From positions 1-38,570 of the forward strand of contig CALMMC010000120.1 in the NCBI GenBank assembly GCA_937868205.1: a DNA stretch of 38,570 nucleotides, given 5' to 3'. A program made the translations under genes and the position numbers. Source of the DNA: JAAZPG01 sp012797375 (GTDB lineage Bacteria > Acidobacteriota > Aminicenantia > Aminicenantales > UBA4085). Positions within the stretch are counted from its first letter, which is position 1, and each line of letters begins with the position of its first letter. Below are positions 30,810 through 38,570 of the stretch, piece by piece. The notes under the pieces were generated by a model. That model saw only the letters and a list, made by a program, of their open reading frames with translations, was not told the origin of the DNA and ran no database searches.

Positions 30810-31319
30810 TCACCAGTCGGCGTATTTCGAGCCGTCGAGGGCCGTGCGCCGGCTCTTGGTGTAGATGTCGTAGACGTTTTCCCCGCCCCAGGTTGTCGCA
30901 TCGGGCGGATCCTGATTGGAGCGCTGGCCCCATTCCGACGTCCCGGTCATCGGGTCGACGGGAATCCGGCGCAGAAACTTGAAGATCTTTTCCTTCCCGC
31001 TTCCAAGCTTCCGGCCGTTTTCCCCTCGGTCTCCTTCATCCGTCGACGCGGCCAGAGGCACTCCTTTGACCAGGACGTCCAGCGTCGGGGGATAGTTGTC
31101 GGCTTCGCCGCCTTCCTCGACCTCGATCGTGCCCTCATCGGCCATCCTTTTGTAGGAGTCGATGGCCTCCCGGACGAGACGGAGGGCGCGGCGGAGCTCG
31201 ACTTCCTTGTCCCGCTGGACGGTCACCTTGACGACCGGCACGGCCACGCCGGCCAACACGGCCAGGATCGCGGCCGTGACCAGCATCTCCGTCAAGGTGA
31301 ATCCCGGCCGCAGGCGCAT
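30810..31319 (-). CDS. Type II secretion-like pseudopilin (GspG-like, first of the trio)
   Basis: 169 aa. 'PGFTLTEMLVTAAILAVLAG' is the prepilin motif with Glu at position 6 of the mature N-terminal run (GFTLTE). The C-terminal part has 'FLRRIPVDPMTGTSEWGQRS' and 'NVYDIYTKSRRTALDGSKYA', the GspG pattern. It starts 54 bases after pnp ends on the same strand. No clear promoter lies between, so the trio and lpxB may be co-transcribed with pnp. Confidence 0.85.
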   Translation of the reverse strand: MRLRPGFTLTEMLVTAAILAVLAGVAVPVVKVTVQRDKEVELRRALRLVREAIDSYKRMADEGTIEVEEGGEADNYPPTLDVLVKGVPLAASTDEGDRGENGRKLGSGKEKIFKFLRRIPVDPMTGTSEWGQRSNQDPPDATTWGGENVYDIYTKSRRTALDGSKYADW

Positions 31320-31372
31320 GATCCTCCTCCCGCCGGCCCGCCGCCCGTAAGACCGGGGGGGCCGCCGGCCGC

Positions 31373-33580
31373 TCAGTACCGTCCCCGTCCGCCGCCTTTT
31401 CCGCCGCGGCCGCGGTCGCGGTCGGAGCGGGGCGGGCGGGGACGGGAGTCCGGATGGCCCGAGCCGCCCTTGTCCCCGGTTCCCTCAGGCGGGACGGCGT
31501 CGGGATTGAGGGCTTTCATGCTCAGGCGGATCCGGTTGTCTTCAATCGTCAGGACCTTGACCGTGATGACGTCCCCGAGATGAAGGACGTCGCCGACGCT
31601 CCGGATGTGGTAGGGGGCGATTTCGGAGACGTGCATTAAACCGACGATGTTAGGCATGATCTCGACGAACGCGCCGTACTCCTCGATCCGGACGACTTTG
31701 CCGGTGTAGGTCTGGCCGACTTCGGCCTCGGCGGTCAGGTCGAGGATCATCTGCTTGGCCCGTTCGGCCGCTTCCATGTCGACCGAAGCGATGACCACCT
31801 TGCCCGTCTCGTCGATGTCGATTTTGGCCTTGGTCGTGGAGACGATCTTCTTGATGATCTTCCCGGCGGGGCCGATGACCTCGCCGACTTTCTCCGGATT
31901 GATGTAGAGGAAGAGGATCCGGGGCGCGTAAGGGGAGATCTCGGTCCGCGGCCGGGGGATCGCTTCCTTCATTTTGTCCAGGACCTTGAGCCGGGCGGCC
32001 CGGGCTTTCATCATCGCCTCGCGGCAGACGGCCAAGGGGATGGCGTCGATCTTGAGGTCCACTTGGATGGCCGTGATGCCTTTTTCCGAGCCGGCGACCT
32101 TGAAATCCATGTCGCCGAAGTGGTCCTCGATCCCGGCGATATCGGTCAGGACGACGAACCGGTCTCCGTCCTTGACCAGGCCCATGGCGATGCCCGCGGG
32201 AACGAACGTCAGCGGGGCGCCGGCGTCCATCAGGGCGAGCACGCCGCCGCAGACCGTGGCCATGGAGGAGGAGCCGTTGGATTCCAGGATGTCCGAGACG
32301 ATCCGGACGGTGTAGGGGAACTGCTCCTCGGCCGGAATGGCCGGGAGGATGGATTTCTCGGCTAGGGCGCCGTGGCCGATTTCGCGCCGGCCGGGCCCCC
32401 GGAGAAATCCCACTTCGCCGACCGAGAAGGGCGGAAAGTTATAGTGGAGCATGAACCGTTTCTGAGTCTCCTCGCCCAGGCCGTCCAAGCGCTGGGCGTC
32501 CTGGACCGTGCCCAGGGTGACCGTGGCCAGGGCCTGGGTTTCACCGCGGGTGAAGAGGGCCGAACCGTGGGTTCGGGGCAAGAATCCGACGTCGATGGTG
32601 ATCGGCCGGATGTCGTCGAAGCCCCGGCCGTCGACCCGGCGGCCGTCCTCGAGGATCATGCGGCGGGCGTATTTTTCGTAGATTTTCTCGAAGAAAAGCT
32701 TGGCTTCGGCCCGCTCGTCCTCGTTCTCCTCGGGGATGCCGGCGATCAGCTCCTTCTGGACCGCCTCGACGGCGGCCTCGTGGGCTTTCTTGCCCGGCGT
32801 TTGGATGGCGGCCTTGAGGGCGGCTCCGATCTTGCCTTCGATCGCGGCGAGCTTGGCTTCGTCGACGGGCTTGGGCTCGAACGGGCGCTTCTTGACTCCG
32901 ATCCGGGCGGCCAGGTCCTTTTGGGCTTGGATGATCCGGCGGATAGGCTCGAGGGCGGCTTCGATCGCCCCGAGCATCGTTTCCTCGTCGATTTCCTTGG
33001 CCCCGGCTTCGATCATGCAGACGCCTTCCTCGATCCCGACGACGAGGAGGTTGAGCGGGCTGGATTCCAGCTCGGTGGCCGTGGGGTTGATGACGTACTT
33101 GCCGTCGATCAATCCGACCTTGACCGCTCCGAACGGAGTGGTGAAGGGGATTTCCGAGAGGGTCAGGGCGGTCGAGGCCCCGATCAGGCCGAGCGTGTCG
33201 GGCTCGTTTTCGAGGTCGGCCGAAAGCAAGAGGGCGACGATCTGGGTTTCATTGTGATAGCCGTCGGGGAACAGCGAGCGGACGGGCCGGTCGATCAGCC
33301 GGGAAACGAGAATCTCCCGTTCCGAGGGGCGGCCTTCCCGCTTGAAGAATCCGCCGGGGATTTTCCCCGCGGCGTAGGTGTTCTCGCGATAATCGACGAC
33401 GAGGGGCAGGAACGGCTTGTCCTCGCGGGCTTCTTTCTTGGAGGTCGCGGCGACGAATATCACCGTTTCGCCGTAGCGGACAGTGGCCGATCCGTCGGCC
33501 TGTTTGCCCATCTTGCCGAATTCGACGGACAGGGTGCGGTTGTTGATTTCGAGACTGAATGAGGGAATAATCATTTTCAT
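31373..33580 (-). CDS. pnp: Polynucleotide phosphorylase
   Basis: 735 aa from the ATG at 33580; a GTG one codon upstream is also possible. Two RNase PH domains are separated by a helical linker, with 'RPSEREILVSRLIDRPVRSL' in the first and 'RGPGRREIGHGALAEKSILP' in the second. The C-terminus has KH ('YINPEKVGEVIGPAGKIIKK') and S1 ('GQTYTGKVVRIEEYGAFVEI') domains, and ends in a Gly/Arg-rich tail. It degrades RNA 3' to 5' with phosphate as part of the degradosome. It follows rpsO by 17 bases, the classical rpsO-pnp arrangement. Elsewhere PNPase is autoregulated through the leader of this gene. Confidence 0.98.
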   Translation of the reverse strand: MKMIIPSFSLEINNRTLSVEFGKMGKQADGSATVRYGETVIFVAATSKKEAREDKPFLPLVVDYRENTYAAGKIPGGFFKREGRPSEREILVSRLIDRPVRSLFPDGYHNETQIVALLLSADLENEPDTLGLIGASTALTLSEIPFTTPFGAVKVGLIDGKYVINPTATELESSPLNLLVVGIEEGVCMIEAGAKEIDEETMLGAIEAALEPIRRIIQAQKDLAARIGVKKRPFEPKPVDEAKLAAIEGKIGAALKAAIQTPGKKAHEAAVEAVQKELIAGIPEENEDERAEAKLFFEKIYEKYARRMILEDGRRVDGRGFDDIRPITIDVGFLPRTHGSALFTRGETQALATVTLGTVQDAQRLDGLGEETQKRFMLHYNFPPFSVGEVGFLRGPGRREIGHGALAEKSILPAIPAEEQFPYTVRIVSDILESNGSSSMATVCGGVLALMDAGAPLTFVPAGIAMGLVKDGDRFVVLTDIAGIEDHFGDMDFKVAGSEKGITAIQVDLKIDAIPLAVCREAMMKARAARLKVLDKMKEAIPRPRTEISPYAPRILFLYINPEKVGEVIGPAGKIIKKIVSTTKAKIDIDETGKVVIASVDMEAAERAKQMILDLTAEAEVGQTYTGKVVRIEEYGAFVEIMPNIVGLMHVSEIAPYHIRSVGDVLHLGDVITVKVLTIEDNRIRLSMKALNPDAVPPEGTGDKGGSGHPDSRPRPPRSDRDRGRGGKGGGRGRY

Positions 33581-33597
33581 CACATGCCCGTCCGCGC

Positions 33598-33864
33598 TTA
33601 CTTGCGCAGACCGAGCCTCTGGATCAGCTTCTCGTAGCGGGCGGGATCTTCCCGCTTGAGGTAGATCAACAGCCGCTTGCGCTGGCTGACGATCTTCATC
33701 AGGCCGGTCCGCGAGCTGTGGTCTTTCTTGGCCGCGCTCATGTGCTTCGTCAGGGCGTTGATGCGCTCGCTGAGCAGGGCGACCTGGACTTCAACCGAGC
33801 CCGTATCGGTCGGATGGATCCGGTTTTCCGTGACGAGGTTGGTCTTTTTTTCTTTCGTCAACAC
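33598..33864 (-). CDS. rpsO: Ribosomal protein S15
   Basis: 88 aa, the standard length. 'TGSVEVQVALLSERINALTK' and 'LMKIVSQRKRLLIYLKREDP' are the S15 pattern; it binds 16S rRNA in the central domain. The start is a GTG with AAGGAG seven bases upstream. Upstream on the minus strand TAGGAT with a weak TTTCTT at 17 bp could be the promoter. It starts the rpsO-pnp operon. Confidence 0.98.
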   Translation of the reverse strand: MLTKEKKTNLVTENRIHPTDTGSVEVQVALLSERINALTKHMSAAKKDHSSRTGLMKIVSQRKRLLIYLKREDPARYEKLIQRLGLRK

Positions 33865-33987
33865 TTTATATCTCCTTTATTTTCTTGCGATATCCTAACA
33901 TAGACGGGGGCAAAAAGAAACTTGGGCCGGACGGGGGAGGGAAGGGGACTCGACAAAACCGGCGGGAAGGAATCCGCGGAAGCGCGA

Positions 33988-34161
33988 TTATTTTCCGAGA
34001 GCTTTTTTCCGGAGAAGAAGCTGTCTGGCGTAGCGGGAGCCGAGGCCGCCTTGGGACGTTTTGACTTCGTTCAGCTTGGCGTCGATTTCAGAGACGCTTA
34101 ACTTATTGATTTTGATTCGCTTGGCGGCTTTCTCGCCCTCGGGCTTGGTTTCTTCGGCCAT
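33988..34161 (-). CDS. Small basic protein, 57 aa, unknown
   Basis: Reads MAEETKPEGEKAAKRIKINK, then a helical Lys/Arg-rich body with 'SVSEIDAKLNEVKTSQGGLG' and a C-terminus 'QLLLRKKALGK'. AAGGAA lies upstream of the ATG at a usable distance, and a promoter-like pair lies at 34211-34240. No family was recognised. The charge suggests nucleic-acid or ribosome binding. It lies in the intergenic space between rpsO (same strand) and the divergent waaA. Its ribosome site and continuous frame make it a plausible real gene. Confidence 0.65.
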   Translation of the reverse strand: MAEETKPEGEKAAKRIKINKLSVSEIDAKLNEVKTSQGGLGSRYARQLLLRKKALGK

Positions 34162-34210
34162 CGTCGTTGTTCCTTTGAACTTAGAGTCTCAATGTTTTTT
34201 ATTCCAGCGG

Positions 34211-34240
34211 AGTATAGCAGAATTTTAACGGGATTGCCAG
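34211..34240 (-). promoter_or_regulatory. Candidate promoter for the 57-aa protein gene
   Basis: On the minus strand CTGGCA (34235-34240), 18 bp and TATACT (34211-34216). The leader would be about 43 nt. The -35 is poor. Confidence 0.35.
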
Positions 34241-34307
34241 GACTTTGTTATCGGAACGCCTTTCCCTTCTGGAAAAAGGCCGCCGATTCCAGTATAGTCT
34301 TGAAATC

Positions 34308-35585
34308 GTGTATGCGATCTATTCGGCCCTTCTGGCCCTGGCTCTCTCCGTCCTCCTCCCCCTTTATTGCGTCCGTCTGCGGATCCGGCGGAAGGAACCG
34401 CTCCATCTCAAGGAGCGGCTGGCCTTCGTCCGGCCCGTTCCCCGGGGCGGCCGGCCGTTCATCTGGATCCACGCCGTCTCCGTGGGCGAGGTGCTCTCGC
34501 TTCAGAACCTGGTCCAGGAGATCCGGAAGGCCCATCCCGGCTGGGAAATCGGGTTTTCCGTCCTGACCCAGTCCGGATATGCCCTGGCCCGCGATCGGAT
34601 CCGGGACGTCGACCACATCTTTTTCGTTCCCTTCGACCTGGGCTGGTGCGTCCGCCGCGTCTTCAGCCGCTTGCAGCCGGCCCTTCTTGTCCTGGCCGAG
34701 TCGGAGTACTGGCCCCGTCTCCTGCGCGAGGCCGGCCGCCGCGGATGCCCGGTGCTCGTGGTCAACGGCCGCGTCTCGGCCCGCACGTTCGGACGGCTGC
34801 GGCGCTTCTCGTGGGCGGCCGATTTTCTTCTGGCCAAGGTTGCCCGATTTCTTGTCCAAACGCCGCTCGATGGGGAGCGCCTGGAGAAGCTGGGCGTGCC
34901 CTCCTCGAAAATCCAGACGGCCGGAAATCTCAAATGCGACACCCGGCTGCCTGAGCTGCCCCCCGCCGAGTTGGCGGCCGTCAAGACGGGCTTGGGGATT
35001 CCGCCGGACGCCAAGGTCGTCGTCGCCGGCTCCGTTCATCCCGGCGAGGAGGATCTGCTCCTGGAAGCGTTCCGGGCCGCCCGGCTCCGGCGCCCCGCGG
35101 TGCGGATGATTCTGGCTCCCCGGCACCCGGAAAAATTCGGCGGATTCGAGACGTCCGGGCCAGGCGCCGGGCTTGTGATTCAGAAAAAGACGGTCCTCGA
35201 CGCGTCCCGGCCGTGGGACATCCTTCTCCTGGACACCATCGGCGAGCTGGCCCGGATGTACGCGGCCGGCGATGTCGCCTTCATCGGCGGGAGCTTGATC
35301 CCCTGGGGGGGGCAGAATCTCCTGGAGCCCGCCTTCTACGGCAAGCCGGTTGTTTTCGGCCCCCACATGAAAAACTTCGCCGTCCTGGCCGAGGCCTTCG
35401 AGCAGGGCGGCGGAGCGAAAACCGTCCGGACGTCAGATGAAATCGCCGCCTTTTTCGCCTTTGACGATCCGGCCGGGATGGAGGAGATGGGCCGCCGGTC
35501 TAAGGAGATCCTCCGGTCCCTTCAAGGGGCGACCAGACGGTCGCTGGCGGCGATGGAATCCCTTCTGGAGGAGCGCGATGCCTAG
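34308..35585 (+). CDS. waaA: Kdo transferase (3-deoxy-D-manno-octulosonic acid transferase)
   Basis: 425 aa from a GTG. One N-terminal membrane helix ('AIYSALLALALSVLLPLYCV') anchors a GT-B enzyme with 'IWIHAVSVGEVLSLQNLVQE', 'SEYWPRLLREAGRRGCPVLV', 'TAGNLKCDTRLP', 'GSVHPGEEDLLLEAF' and 'FIGGSLIPWGGQNLLEPAFY'. It adds Kdo to lipid A. I chose this GTG because family members begin close to the membrane helix; a TTG at 34245 would add 21 residues. No ribosome site is visible, and a TATAGT at 34293-34298 would put the RNA start almost at the GTG. The stop overlaps the PAP2 start. Confidence 0.95.
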   Translation: MYAIYSALLALALSVLLPLYCVRLRIRRKEPLHLKERLAFVRPVPRGGRPFIWIHAVSVGEVLSLQNLVQEIRKAHPGWEIGFSVLTQSGYALARDRIRDVDHIFFVPFDLGWCVRRVFSRLQPALLVLAESEYWPRLLREAGRRGCPVLVVNGRVSARTFGRLRRFSWAADFLLAKVARFLVQTPLDGERLEKLGVPSSKIQTAGNLKCDTRLPELPPAELAAVKTGLGIPPDAKVVVAGSVHPGEEDLLLEAFRAARLRRPAVRMILAPRHPEKFGGFETSGPGAGLVIQKKTVLDASRPWDILLLDTIGELARMYAAGDVAFIGGSLIPWGGQNLLEPAFYGKPVVFGPHMKNFAVLAEAFEQGGGAKTVRTSDEIAAFFAFDDPAGMEEMGRRSKEILRSLQGATRRSLAAMESLLEERDA

Positions 35586-36414
35586 GCGGCTCCGCTTCCC
35601 GGCGGCTTTCCTGCTTGTCCTTGCTCTGGCCTGGGGGGCGGGGTATGCCCCGGCCGAGGACATCGGGCCGGCGGCCGCGAATCCCGATTGGCGGCTGAAT
35701 GGAGCTTACCTCAAGAAAGCCGCTTCCGACATCCTCGCCGCCGGGACCGCTCCGTTCCGGTGGCGGGGCGGCGATCTTCTGACGTTCGCCGCGTTCGCCG
35801 GAACGACCGGGCTTCTTTTCGCCTTCGACGGCGATTTCTACCAAGCGATCCAAGACCGGAAAACGGACGCCTCCCGCGACGCCTCGAAGATCATCTCGAA
35901 AATCGGCAACGGCGGGTATTTGGCGGGGTTCCTGGCCGTATTATACGGCGGGGGGGAGATCCTCGATTCCCGCTCCCTCCGCCGAACCGCCTTGACCGGG
36001 CTGGAAAGCTTGATCGCCGCCTCGGCCGTGAATCTCGCCTTCAAGATCGCCGCCGGCCGGGCCCGGCCGTATGCCGGAGAAGGGCCGGAATCGTTCCATC
36101 CGTTTTCCTTCAAGGGACGCTACACTTCGTTCGCCTCGGGCGACGCGGCCGGAGCATTCGCCGTCGCGACGACGATCGCCCTGAACTCGGATTCGTTCTG
36201 GATCGACTCCCTGGCTTATCTGGCCGCCGGCCTGGCCGCTTTTTACCGGGTTCATGACCGGAAGCACTGGCCCTCGGACGTGTTCGCCGGCTCGGCCATC
36301 GGATATTTCACGGCCCGGGCCGTCGACGCCCTCAACCGGAACGGCGACGGGCTCCGCGTCTCGTTTCAGGCCGGCCCCGGTCGGGGAGCGGTCATCGTAG
36401 CGGTTGCTTTTTAG
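35578..36414 (+). CDS. PAP2-family phosphatase with variant motif (SGD)
   Basis: 278 aa. A signal-like N-terminus is followed by hydrophobic segments. PAP2 motif 1 is 'KIAAGRARP' (KxxxxxxRP). Motif 2 reads 'YTSFASGDAAGAFA', with SGD where the family has PSGH. Motif 3 is 'YRVHDRKHWPSDV' (R..H...HW.SD). The motif 2 His normally acts as the proton donor, so the Asp may change or abolish activity or shift the substrate. Neighbours are an LPS enzyme and a wall hydrolase, so a lipid or undecaprenyl phosphatase is a fair guess. The ATG overlaps the waaA stop by 8 bp. Confidence 0.85.
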   Translation: MPRRLRFPAAFLLVLALAWGAGYAPAEDIGPAAANPDWRLNGAYLKKAASDILAAGTAPFRWRGGDLLTFAAFAGTTGLLFAFDGDFYQAIQDRKTDASRDASKIISKIGNGGYLAGFLAVLYGGGEILDSRSLRRTALTGLESLIAASAVNLAFKIAAGRARPYAGEGPESFHPFSFKGRYTSFASGDAAGAFAVATTIALNSDSFWIDSLAYLAAGLAAFYRVHDRKHWPSDVFAGSAIGYFTARAVDALNRNGDGLRVSFQAGPGRGAVIVAVAF

Positions 36415-36436
36415 GCGGGGGATGGGGGAGCGGGGC

Positions 36437-37360
36437 ATGGACGATCGACGGAAGCGGCCGGGCGCGGCGAAAACGGCGGTCCGGGCGGTCTGGCTGGGGA
36501 TTCTGGCCGTCGCCGCCTTCGCCGGCCTGGACGAGTCCGGGCTTCAAAAGACGATCCTTCCCGGCGTCCCGCTGGAGTTTTCCTTCCGGGCGCTGGCCCC
36601 GGGGGAAGCGATCCTGGTGAAGCCGCTGGCCGATCCGTCGATCCGCCGGATCGATCTCCGGTTCCGGACTCAAAAAAGGCAAGTCGAATTCGACGGCGAG
36701 AGCCGGACGATTCTCCTGGGAATCGACCTTTCGGCCCGGGCCCAAGCCTATTTCCTGGAGTTTACGATCGAACGGCGGGATGGATCGCGGGAGTCGTTCT
36801 TCCGGAAGCTGTCGGTCGGCCCGAGGGAATTTCCGTCGACCCGGCTGACCGTCGCCCCGGGCATGGCCAAGGCCCCGCCGGAGGAGGCCGAGCGTATCGA
36901 GCGTGAAGCCGCCCTCGTCGCCTCTGTTTTAAGCGTCGTCTCGCCCGAATGGCTGGGAACGGGTCCGTTCACGACGCCCTTGCCGGAGGGGGAGCCCTTC
37001 CCCAACTTCGGCCAGCGCCGCCTTTACAACAACGACGTCGCCTCCGTTCATTCGGGCGTGGATATTTCCGCGCCCGCGGGAACGCCGGCCCGGGCGGCCA
37101 ATTCCGGCCGGGTCGTCCTCGCCGCCAACCTCTATTACTCCGGGAACACGGTCATCATCGATCACGGCCTCGGCGTTTTCACGTATTACGGCCATTTCTC
37201 GAAGATCCTGGTCAAAAGAGGGCAGCCGGTGAAGAAAGGCGAGGTGATCGCCGAAGTCGGCAGCACGGGCCGCTCGACCGGCCCGCATCTCCATTGGAGC
37301 GTCCGGGTGCTCGACAGCCGGGTCGATCCCTTCAGCCTGGCCGCCCTTCCCCTGGAATGA
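36437..37360 (+). CDS. M23-family peptidase (membrane-anchored or exported)
   Basis: 307 aa. One N-terminal hydrophobic segment ('AVWLGILAVAAFAGL') suggests export or an anchor. A middle beta-rich domain (about 35-150) precedes the M23 metallopeptidase domain, with zinc ligands in 'HSGVDI' and 'GPHLHWSV', and 'DHGLGVFTYYGHFSKI', the lysostaphin/NlpD-type pattern. It probably cuts peptidoglycan cross-bridges or regulates amidases. The ATG at 36437 has GGGGGAG six bases upstream; an ATG at 36422 is also possible. It follows the PAP2 gene by 22 bases and ends the waaA-PAP2-M23 run. Confidence 0.9.
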   Translation: MDDRRKRPGAAKTAVRAVWLGILAVAAFAGLDESGLQKTILPGVPLEFSFRALAPGEAILVKPLADPSIRRIDLRFRTQKRQVEFDGESRTILLGIDLSARAQAYFLEFTIERRDGSRESFFRKLSVGPREFPSTRLTVAPGMAKAPPEEAERIEREAALVASVLSVVSPEWLGTGPFTTPLPEGEPFPNFGQRRLYNNDVASVHSGVDISAPAGTPARAANSGRVVLAANLYYSGNTVIIDHGLGVFTYYGHFSKILVKRGQPVKKGEVIAEVGSTGRSTGPHLHWSVRVLDSRVDPFSLAALPLE

Positions 37361-37533
37361 AAAGCCCTTGACCGGGCCGGAGATAACCGTCATCATTCAT
37401 GAAACGCCGTTGCTTCTTTTGCTTCTTTCATTATTTCTTTTTAATGAAATGAAGGGAGTTCAGCCGCCCCGCTCCGCAAATCGGGCGGGATGAATCGAAA
37501 GAAGCGGACGATTCGAATCAAGGAGGATCGGAG

Positions 37534-38120
37534 ATGAGAAAACCGTCATGGCGCTTGATCATCGGACTGATTGTCCTGGCCTTCTGGGCGGCGCGGGTTC
37601 CGCCGGCGGCGGCCGCGGAGCGGGACGGGGGCGTTCTTCCTTCCCGCCTGCTGGGCATTTTCGGGGGGATGGGGCCGGAAGCCACGGCCAATCTCTACCA
37701 GCTCATCGTTCAGCAGACGCCCGCCGAAAAGGACCAGGACCACATTCCGACGCTGATGTTCAGCTTTCCCCAGGTCCCGGATCGAACCACCTGCATTTTG
37801 AACAACGACCCGTCCATCATTCCCTATTTGGTCCAGGGCGTTCAGTTCCTGGAAAAGGCCGGGGCCTCGCTCGTCGCGATCCCCTGCAACACCGCTCATT
37901 TCTATCATGATCAGATGCAGGCGGCCGTGAAGATCCCGGTGCTTCACATGATCCGGGAAACTGTCGACGAAGTCCTGCGCCTTCGGCCGGACGTCAAGAA
38001 GGTCGGCCTCCTGGCCACCAGCGGCACCCTGCGGACCGGATTGTATGAAAAGGAGTTCCGGGCCAGGGGCGTGGAGACGCTCGTTCCCCCGGAGAGCGCC
38101 CAGGAAGAGCGGGTCATGCG
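37534..38120 (+). CDS. Periplasmic aspartate/glutamate racemase family protein, 3' part lost at a chimeric junction
   Basis: A signal peptide ('WRLIIGLIVLAFWAARVPPA') precedes 'LLGIFGGMGPEATANLYQLI', 'LVAIPCNTAHFYHD' (first catalytic Cys) and 'KKVGLLATSGTLRTGLYEKE'. The protein runs to about residue 195, where it meets unrelated sequence near 38103-38122. The second catalytic Cys motif (xGCTE) expected after this point is missing. It would racemise Asp or a similar amino acid in the periplasm. AGGAGG lies in front of the ATG. The intergenic region 37361-37533 is AT-rich and shows no gene. The last few residues (ERVMRA) may belong to either side of the junction. Confidence 0.85.
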
Positions 38121-38259
38121 GGCAATGATGGCCATGGGAATGGTGGCCAGGACGAAGGCCGGCAGCAGGAGATGATGGAGGCTGGACCAGAAGGCGGGCC
38201 CGTTGCGGGTCAGGATGCTGTCGAGCACGTAGGCATCCGTGATGCGGTCCAGCTTGATG
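38103..38259 (-). pseudogene. Fragment of a DppB-like peptide ABC permease (chimeric junk)
   Basis: On the minus strand this reads 'DRITDAYVLDSILTRNGPAF', 'LHHLLLPAFVLATIP' and 'AIIARMTRSS', typical of the last third of dipeptide/oligopeptide permeases DppB/OppB. It is joined in frame to Nramp sequence on one side and abuts the racemase in opposite orientation on the other, sharing a short stretch of homology. About 52 codons remain. It is not expressed as a normal gene. Confidence 0.85.
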
Positions 38260-38570
38260 CCCGTGCCGATGATGCCGATTGCAAACAAGTAGTAGGTGGC
38301 ATCGCCGGCAAATGGTCGAAGGGCTTCGGCAGCCTGGGCGGCGCTGGTTATGTTGGTGATACCGTGCGGGAACAATACCCAGCCACAGACGGCTATGATA
38401 AAGAACATCACGAGGTTGCTCAGGAACATTCCGCTCCAAACATCAATACGCATGCGTTTAATTTGCGCCGGCGCGGTCGCACTTCGCCGTTCACGCAAAG
38501 TAGTTTTTCCTTCTAGGATTTCTTCCTCTACTTCCTGGCTTGTCTGCCAGAAAAATAAGTAGGGCGATAT
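38256..38570 (-). pseudogene. Fragment of an Nramp-type divalent metal transporter, running off the window
   Basis: The minus strand from the right edge reads 'ISPYLFFWQTSQEVEEEI', then 'LRERRSATAPAQIKRMRIDV', 'GMFLSNLVMFFII' and 'ITSAAQAAEALRPFAGDATY', ending 'FAIGIIGTG'. This is the Nramp (MntH-like) core, about 104 codons, open at the window edge and cut at the DppB join. A hand count of one 60-base sample gives about 45% GC, against about 72% in a racemase sample, so it likely comes from a different organism or locus. Confidence 0.88.

Noticed and set aside
37944..38498. A natural fusion of Nramp and DppB transporters
   Set aside because: The joins cut both proteins at internal positions, the frame runs on antisense through the racemase, and GC changes; a chimera is more likely.

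Overview
The window is one contig from a high-GC (about 60-70% in most genes), Gram-negative, LPS-making bacterium. It carries lipid A and Kdo genes (lpxB, waaA), two outer-membrane beta-barrel proteins, type II secretion-like pseudopilins, a type 3 (archaeal/eukaryotic-like) prolyl-tRNA synthetase and several PilZ proteins. The mix resembles Candidatus Aminicenantes or a deep Acidobacteriota relative. That placement is an impression from gene content and has not been tested. Most genes are core housekeeping, and no rRNA, tRNA or CRISPR array was seen.

Both ends are technical. Bases 113-178 are an exact Illumina Nextera P7/i7 adapter, and bases 1-112 are poly-T plus random-looking read-through, so genomic sequence starts at 179. 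At the right end a periplasmic aspartate racemase runs, at about 38103-38122, into an inverted piece of a DppB-like peptide permease. At about 38256-38260 this runs in frame into a lower-GC piece of an Nramp metal transporter that leaves the window. This looks like a three-part chimera.

Layout: DUF6599-like secreted protein; REC-GGDEF and Hpt pair; AI-2E transporter broken by an in-frame TAG; pyrR-pyrC-rnc; DUF1844-ribF; DUF1684; mazG. The 3' end of mazG is duplicated as a perfect 122-bp direct repeat around a low-GC islet carrying an esterase with a dockerin-like tail. Then come a small membrane protein, two tandem outer-membrane paralogues, prfB with its programmed +1 frameshift, a SPOR protein, HU, a deoxyhypusine-synthase-like protein, coaE, and a LuxR-regulator/PilZ cluster. 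These are followed by proS-pcm-DUF192; an ABC-2 exporter pair bracketed by two copies of a palindromic repeat; a nucleotidyltransferase-aminotransferase fusion with a CDP-alcohol phosphotransferase; lpxB with three pseudopilins; pnp-rpsO; a 57-aa protein; and waaA-PAP2-M23.

Themes. (1) Cyclic-di-GMP signalling: an apparently active diguanylate cyclase, one canonical PilZ protein, two degenerate PilZ-like proteins and a LuxR regulator with a non-phosphorylatable receiver. (2) Envelope building: lpxB, waaA, PAP2, M23, SPOR, OMPs and a possibly new polar head-group pathway. (3) Many promoters fit TTGACN - 17 bp - TANNNT. Several put the transcription start on or next to the start codon, which suggests leaderless mRNAs.

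The best candidates for something undescribed are the palindromic repeat family (two good copies around the ABC genes and a decayed third before mazG), the mazG-tail islet, and the fusion enzyme/CDP-alcohol transferase pair.
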